Shown: piece after piece, positions 61,202 to 64,000 of the stretch
Layout: each line of letters starts with the position of its first letter
Numbering within the stretch: position 1 is the first letter of the stretch
Source: Helicostylum pulchrum
Lineage: Eukaryota > Mucoromycota > Mucoromycetes > Mucorales > Mucoraceae
NCBI GenBank assembly: GCA_025677825.1
Contig: JAIXMO010000038.1
Location: 186,001 to 250,000 of the forward strand
Reading direction: 5' to 3'
Length of the DNA: 64,000 nt
Program-made: the position numbers and the translations under genes
The notes under the pieces: generated by a model
Databases searched by the model: none
Seen by the model: the letters and a program-made list of their open reading frames with translations, nothing else
Told to the model about the DNA's origin: nothing

Positions 61202-63816
61202 TTATGAACACATTCTTAAATACTCGTTATAATAATTCATTTCCACGCTTACACTTTCATGTAATGCAGCGACCTTATTGGACAAAGCTAAAAAGGCTTG
61301 ATTTTGAGCACGCATAATATCAGCAACATCTAATATATCAAACAAGTTAATTATCTGGTACAAAATAAAAAAGTGTCGTTTTAAGAAAATTACCTTGGGG
61401 CGATTGAACTCTATTATGAATCCAAGATTGGGCTGTTCTTTCAATCTCCCAAATACACTTTTTATATTCCTCCAAACGTCTATGCAATTGCTTAGCAAGT
61501 ACAGAAAAGTAACTGGAAATAAAAATAAAAATAAAGTTGTAAGCACTTGGACCAAACCCAAAATCTCAATAGTAACTTACTCATCATCTTCTGAATGTCC
61601 AAATAACCATCTGGCATTATCACCGGGATGTTTACAAGCTTCTATAACAGCACAACCTTCATTTGCATGTCTTGTTTGAGTCTTGACACCTTCATAGAAA
61701 GACACAATTGATTCCATTTGAATCTTTAATGTACATGTAAGGGCTTCCAATTGCTTTCAAAAACATATATATTACTATTCATCATTCTACTATATACATA
61801 TATACCTTCTCCTTTTTTATATATATTTACCTGTGACAATGCTTCTGTATCCTTTGAAGATTTCTCCATTACCTCCAAATGCTTGGGTACCTTTTGATTT
61901 CCGATATATTCACAACGTTGACCTTCCAAACGTACATATTTTTCTAATTCATCCAATTCCTTTTGTGCTTGTTCAGGCAACTCTGAAAAGCGAGTAGAAG
62001 GTAAAATGTTGTCGATACGGAAACTGGTATGAGATACAATTTGATTGTGTCTATAATAATAACAAAAAAACTTTTTAATTTTTTCTTTTTTTTGAAAAAA
62101 AACATGTATTTAAATATAAAACTTACTGTAACGCTGCTAATGCGGGTGTAATTAAAGAAGCATACATTTGGTTGGGTGGTTGGGCCTCTACTCTACGTAA
62201 ATCTTCCAAGATTTTACTGAACGAGAAAGCATTGGGCTTATTAGGATCAGCTGCGGGAATAGTGAGTGCTGGTGTAGTTGTAGAAGTAGCTCCGGAACCA
62301 AACGATAAGGGTGCACTGGTCACAGCACCTGCTTTCTTACCATCTTTATCTGAAGTAACTGTACCTAACGAAAAGAGAGAAGATGTAGGTGCAGATGGGG
62401 CAGCAGTGGAGGCGCTTGATGTGGTAGTTGTGGTAGATGTTGATGTGCTAGCTGCTGGTGTAGATGGAGCGCTTGTAGATGGAGCATTGAAACTAAGTGT
62501 TGGAGTAGATGTCGCAGCACTTGTAGTTTTAGGTGTACTGAATGATAAAGAACTTGTGCTTGGAGCAGGTGTAGAAGTGGCAGGTTTATCGGCTGTACTG
62601 GTAGTGGTAGTAGTGTTAAAGGGAGCGGCTGAAGTAGAAGGTAAACTAAAACTAAGAGTTGGTGTAAAAGTAGTAGCTGACTTTGTGGTATCAGCTGGCT
62701 TTCCAAACGACAATCCAGGGGATGAAGCTGCGGGTGTAGAAGTAACAATAGCAGGTGTTGATCCAAACGAAAATCCACTCGTAGGTGCTGATGTAGATGG
62801 TTTTTCAGCAGTTGTGGTGGTTGGGTTTGCTGTGGTAGTAGAAGGTGTAATGGTCGAGGCTCCAAATCCAAATGAAGATGTAGCAGTTGAAGTAGCAGGC
62901 TTTGAAGATGGTGTTCCAAATGTAAAGGCAGAAGAAGGTGCTGTGGCTGGAACTGAGCTAGTACCAGTAGTAGCGATTGAGCCAAAACTAAATCCAGTAG
63001 TTGAAGTACTAGCAGGAACGTTGATTGTGTTGGTGCTGGTTGCAGCGGTAGTAGCAGCGGTCGTAGTAGGTGTTCCGAATGAAATTCCACTTGGTGCACT
63101 GGAGGTGTTAGTTGCAGAAGCAGCAGGTGATCCAAAAGAAATTCCACTTGGTGTAGGAGTGCTAGTTCCAACAGCAGGAGTCCCGAACGAAATTCCACTT
63201 GGCGCACTAGAGATGTTAGGTGTAGTAGTAGCAGGAGTACTGAATGATATATTAGATGATTGACTCCCAGTAGATCCAAATGAAAGCTGACTGGTTAAAC
63301 CAGACGGTGCTGCATTTGAACCAAATGTAAAAGACTGACCGGTAGGACTACCGAAAGCTGAATCGGAAGCAGCACGTCTGATAGGATTACGTTCAGGAGC
63401 ACTCAAATCCACCTCAGACTGACCTCTTTTTGTGTTGAAGGGAGAGCTGGCAGCAGCTGAGGGAGAATTAAAATTAAAAGAATTAGTTGGGGTCGAAGTA
63501 GCTGCTGAATCGCCAAATGATAATGATTGAGATGTGTTTGAACCAAAGTTAGTACCAGCTTGGGCAGGACTACCAGGAGTACTACTAAATCCACCAGGTG
63601 AAGCTAAAGGACTACCAGGTTGGCTACCGGAGAAGTTGAAAACAAAATTGGGCACATTACCACCATCACTCTTTTTTGATCTTGAGAATTTCTTGTTACT
63701 GTTTAGAATTATTGTTAACGTTTTTTTATTTTATACGCTTTTATTATTTATTTTATGTGCAGAAGAAGAAGAAAATAGGGTAGGGGGAAAGATTGTAGTT
63801 CATTAGTTTACCTCAT
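61202..63816 (-). CDS. NUP49: FG nucleoporin Nup58/Nup49, 738 aa
   Basis: Role: member of the central channel Nsp1-Nup57-Nup49 (Nup62-54-58) complex of the nuclear pore. Six exons (63812..63816, 62127..63698, 61831..62050, 61581..61753, 61394..61512, 61202..61329) give exactly 739 codons. The first exon is just ATGAG. Residues 15-470 are an FG domain of roughly 15-20 SFG and FxFG units (SGISFGTP, SGFSFGS) in Ser/Thr/Ala-rich spacers. Coiled coils follow: FSFSKILEDLRRVEAQPPNQMY, YFSVLAKQLHRRLEEYKKCI, IHNRVQSPQDVADIMRAQNQAFLALSNKVAALHESV. The last part aligns in order with human NUP58 (ITPQDL, FVALAAQLQSVHE, YLSYRRMF). I therefore prefer Nup58/Nup49 over Nsp1. Confidence 0.88.
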
Positions 63817-64000
63817 ATTTCAAGTACGTTTAACTTTAGATATGTTACAATAAAAATAATTCTAAGTTATATGTGTATGTAAACAATAAAGTGGAAAAAA
63901 TCAAAAAGACGCGCTATTCATCAAACTTTGACTGTTATTTCCGACAACTTGCAAAAAAAAAATGTGACTTCTTTGACAGAAAGGTATGGAAGCCAATGCT
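63817..64000. promoter_or_regulatory. Upstream region of the NUP58 gene
   Basis: 184 bp to the window edge, probably 5' UTR and promoter. AT-rich with TATGTTACAATAAAA-like sequence. Nothing else can be said. Confidence 0.4.

Noticed and set aside
62172..63263. 363-codon plus-strand ORF (Val/Ala-rich) opposite NUP58
   Set aside because: It is the antisense shadow of the Ser/Thr/Ala-rich FG domain; low complexity keeps several frames open. The minus-strand model splices cleanly to a known family.

Overview
This window looks like nuclear DNA of an early-diverging filamentous fungus, most likely Mucoromycota (Mucorales-like). It is AT-rich with many A/T runs. Introns are short (mostly 35-90 bp, GT-AG, a few GC-AG), and exons join in frame into fungal housekeeping proteins. 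It also carries a decayed Fanzor (eukaryotic TnpB relative) and a Tc1/mariner-type inverted-repeat element. I cannot fix the genus. All gene models are hand-spliced from the sequence; most close exactly in frame from ATG to stop.

Layout. 1-3.9 kb, minus strand: 5' part of a CSA/ERCC8 WD40 gene, a BEM46/ABHD13 hydrolase and a Zrg17/ZnT6-like zinc transporter. 3.9-7.0 kb is gene-poor. 7.0-18.4 kb: single-repeat Myb protein, Rab geranylgeranyl transferase alpha subunit, class I glutamine amidotransferase-like protein (its stop overlaps the previous gene), secreted GDSL phospholipase B and Ski2 RNA helicase. 18.8-28.9 kb: CAF-1 large subunit, STRIP/Far11, a CYLD-like ubiquitin protease and an F-box protein. 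29.7-32.7 kb: a Fanzor pseudogene. 32.9-35.4 kb: no gene, with one odd non-coding block. 35.4-52.3 kb: histidine phosphatase, Mtr3 exosome subunit, COG5, DHHC palmitoyltransferase, FAM72, GH5 exo-beta-1,3-glucanase, UBE2J/Ubc6 and protein kinase C. 52.95-56.10 kb: a roughly 3.1 kb inverted-repeat element with an intact three-exon gene of unknown function. 57-60 kb: a small secreted protein and two decayed genes. 61.2-63.8 kb: nucleoporin Nup58.

The housekeeping genes cover RNA decay (Ski2, Mtr3), the secretory pathway (Rab prenylation, COG5, zinc transport, Ubc6/ERAD, palmitoylation), chromatin (CAF-1), signalling (PKC, STRIPAK) and the cell wall (PKC, GH5). I see no sign that they form a functional cluster.

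The best candidate for something undescribed is the 52.95-56.10 kb element. It has about 150 bp inverted repeats starting CAGTG next to TA, a scrap of DDE transposase, a minisatellite of about 25 units, and an intact 518-residue protein with C2H2-like fingers and no family I recognise. Second is the decayed Fanzor locus.
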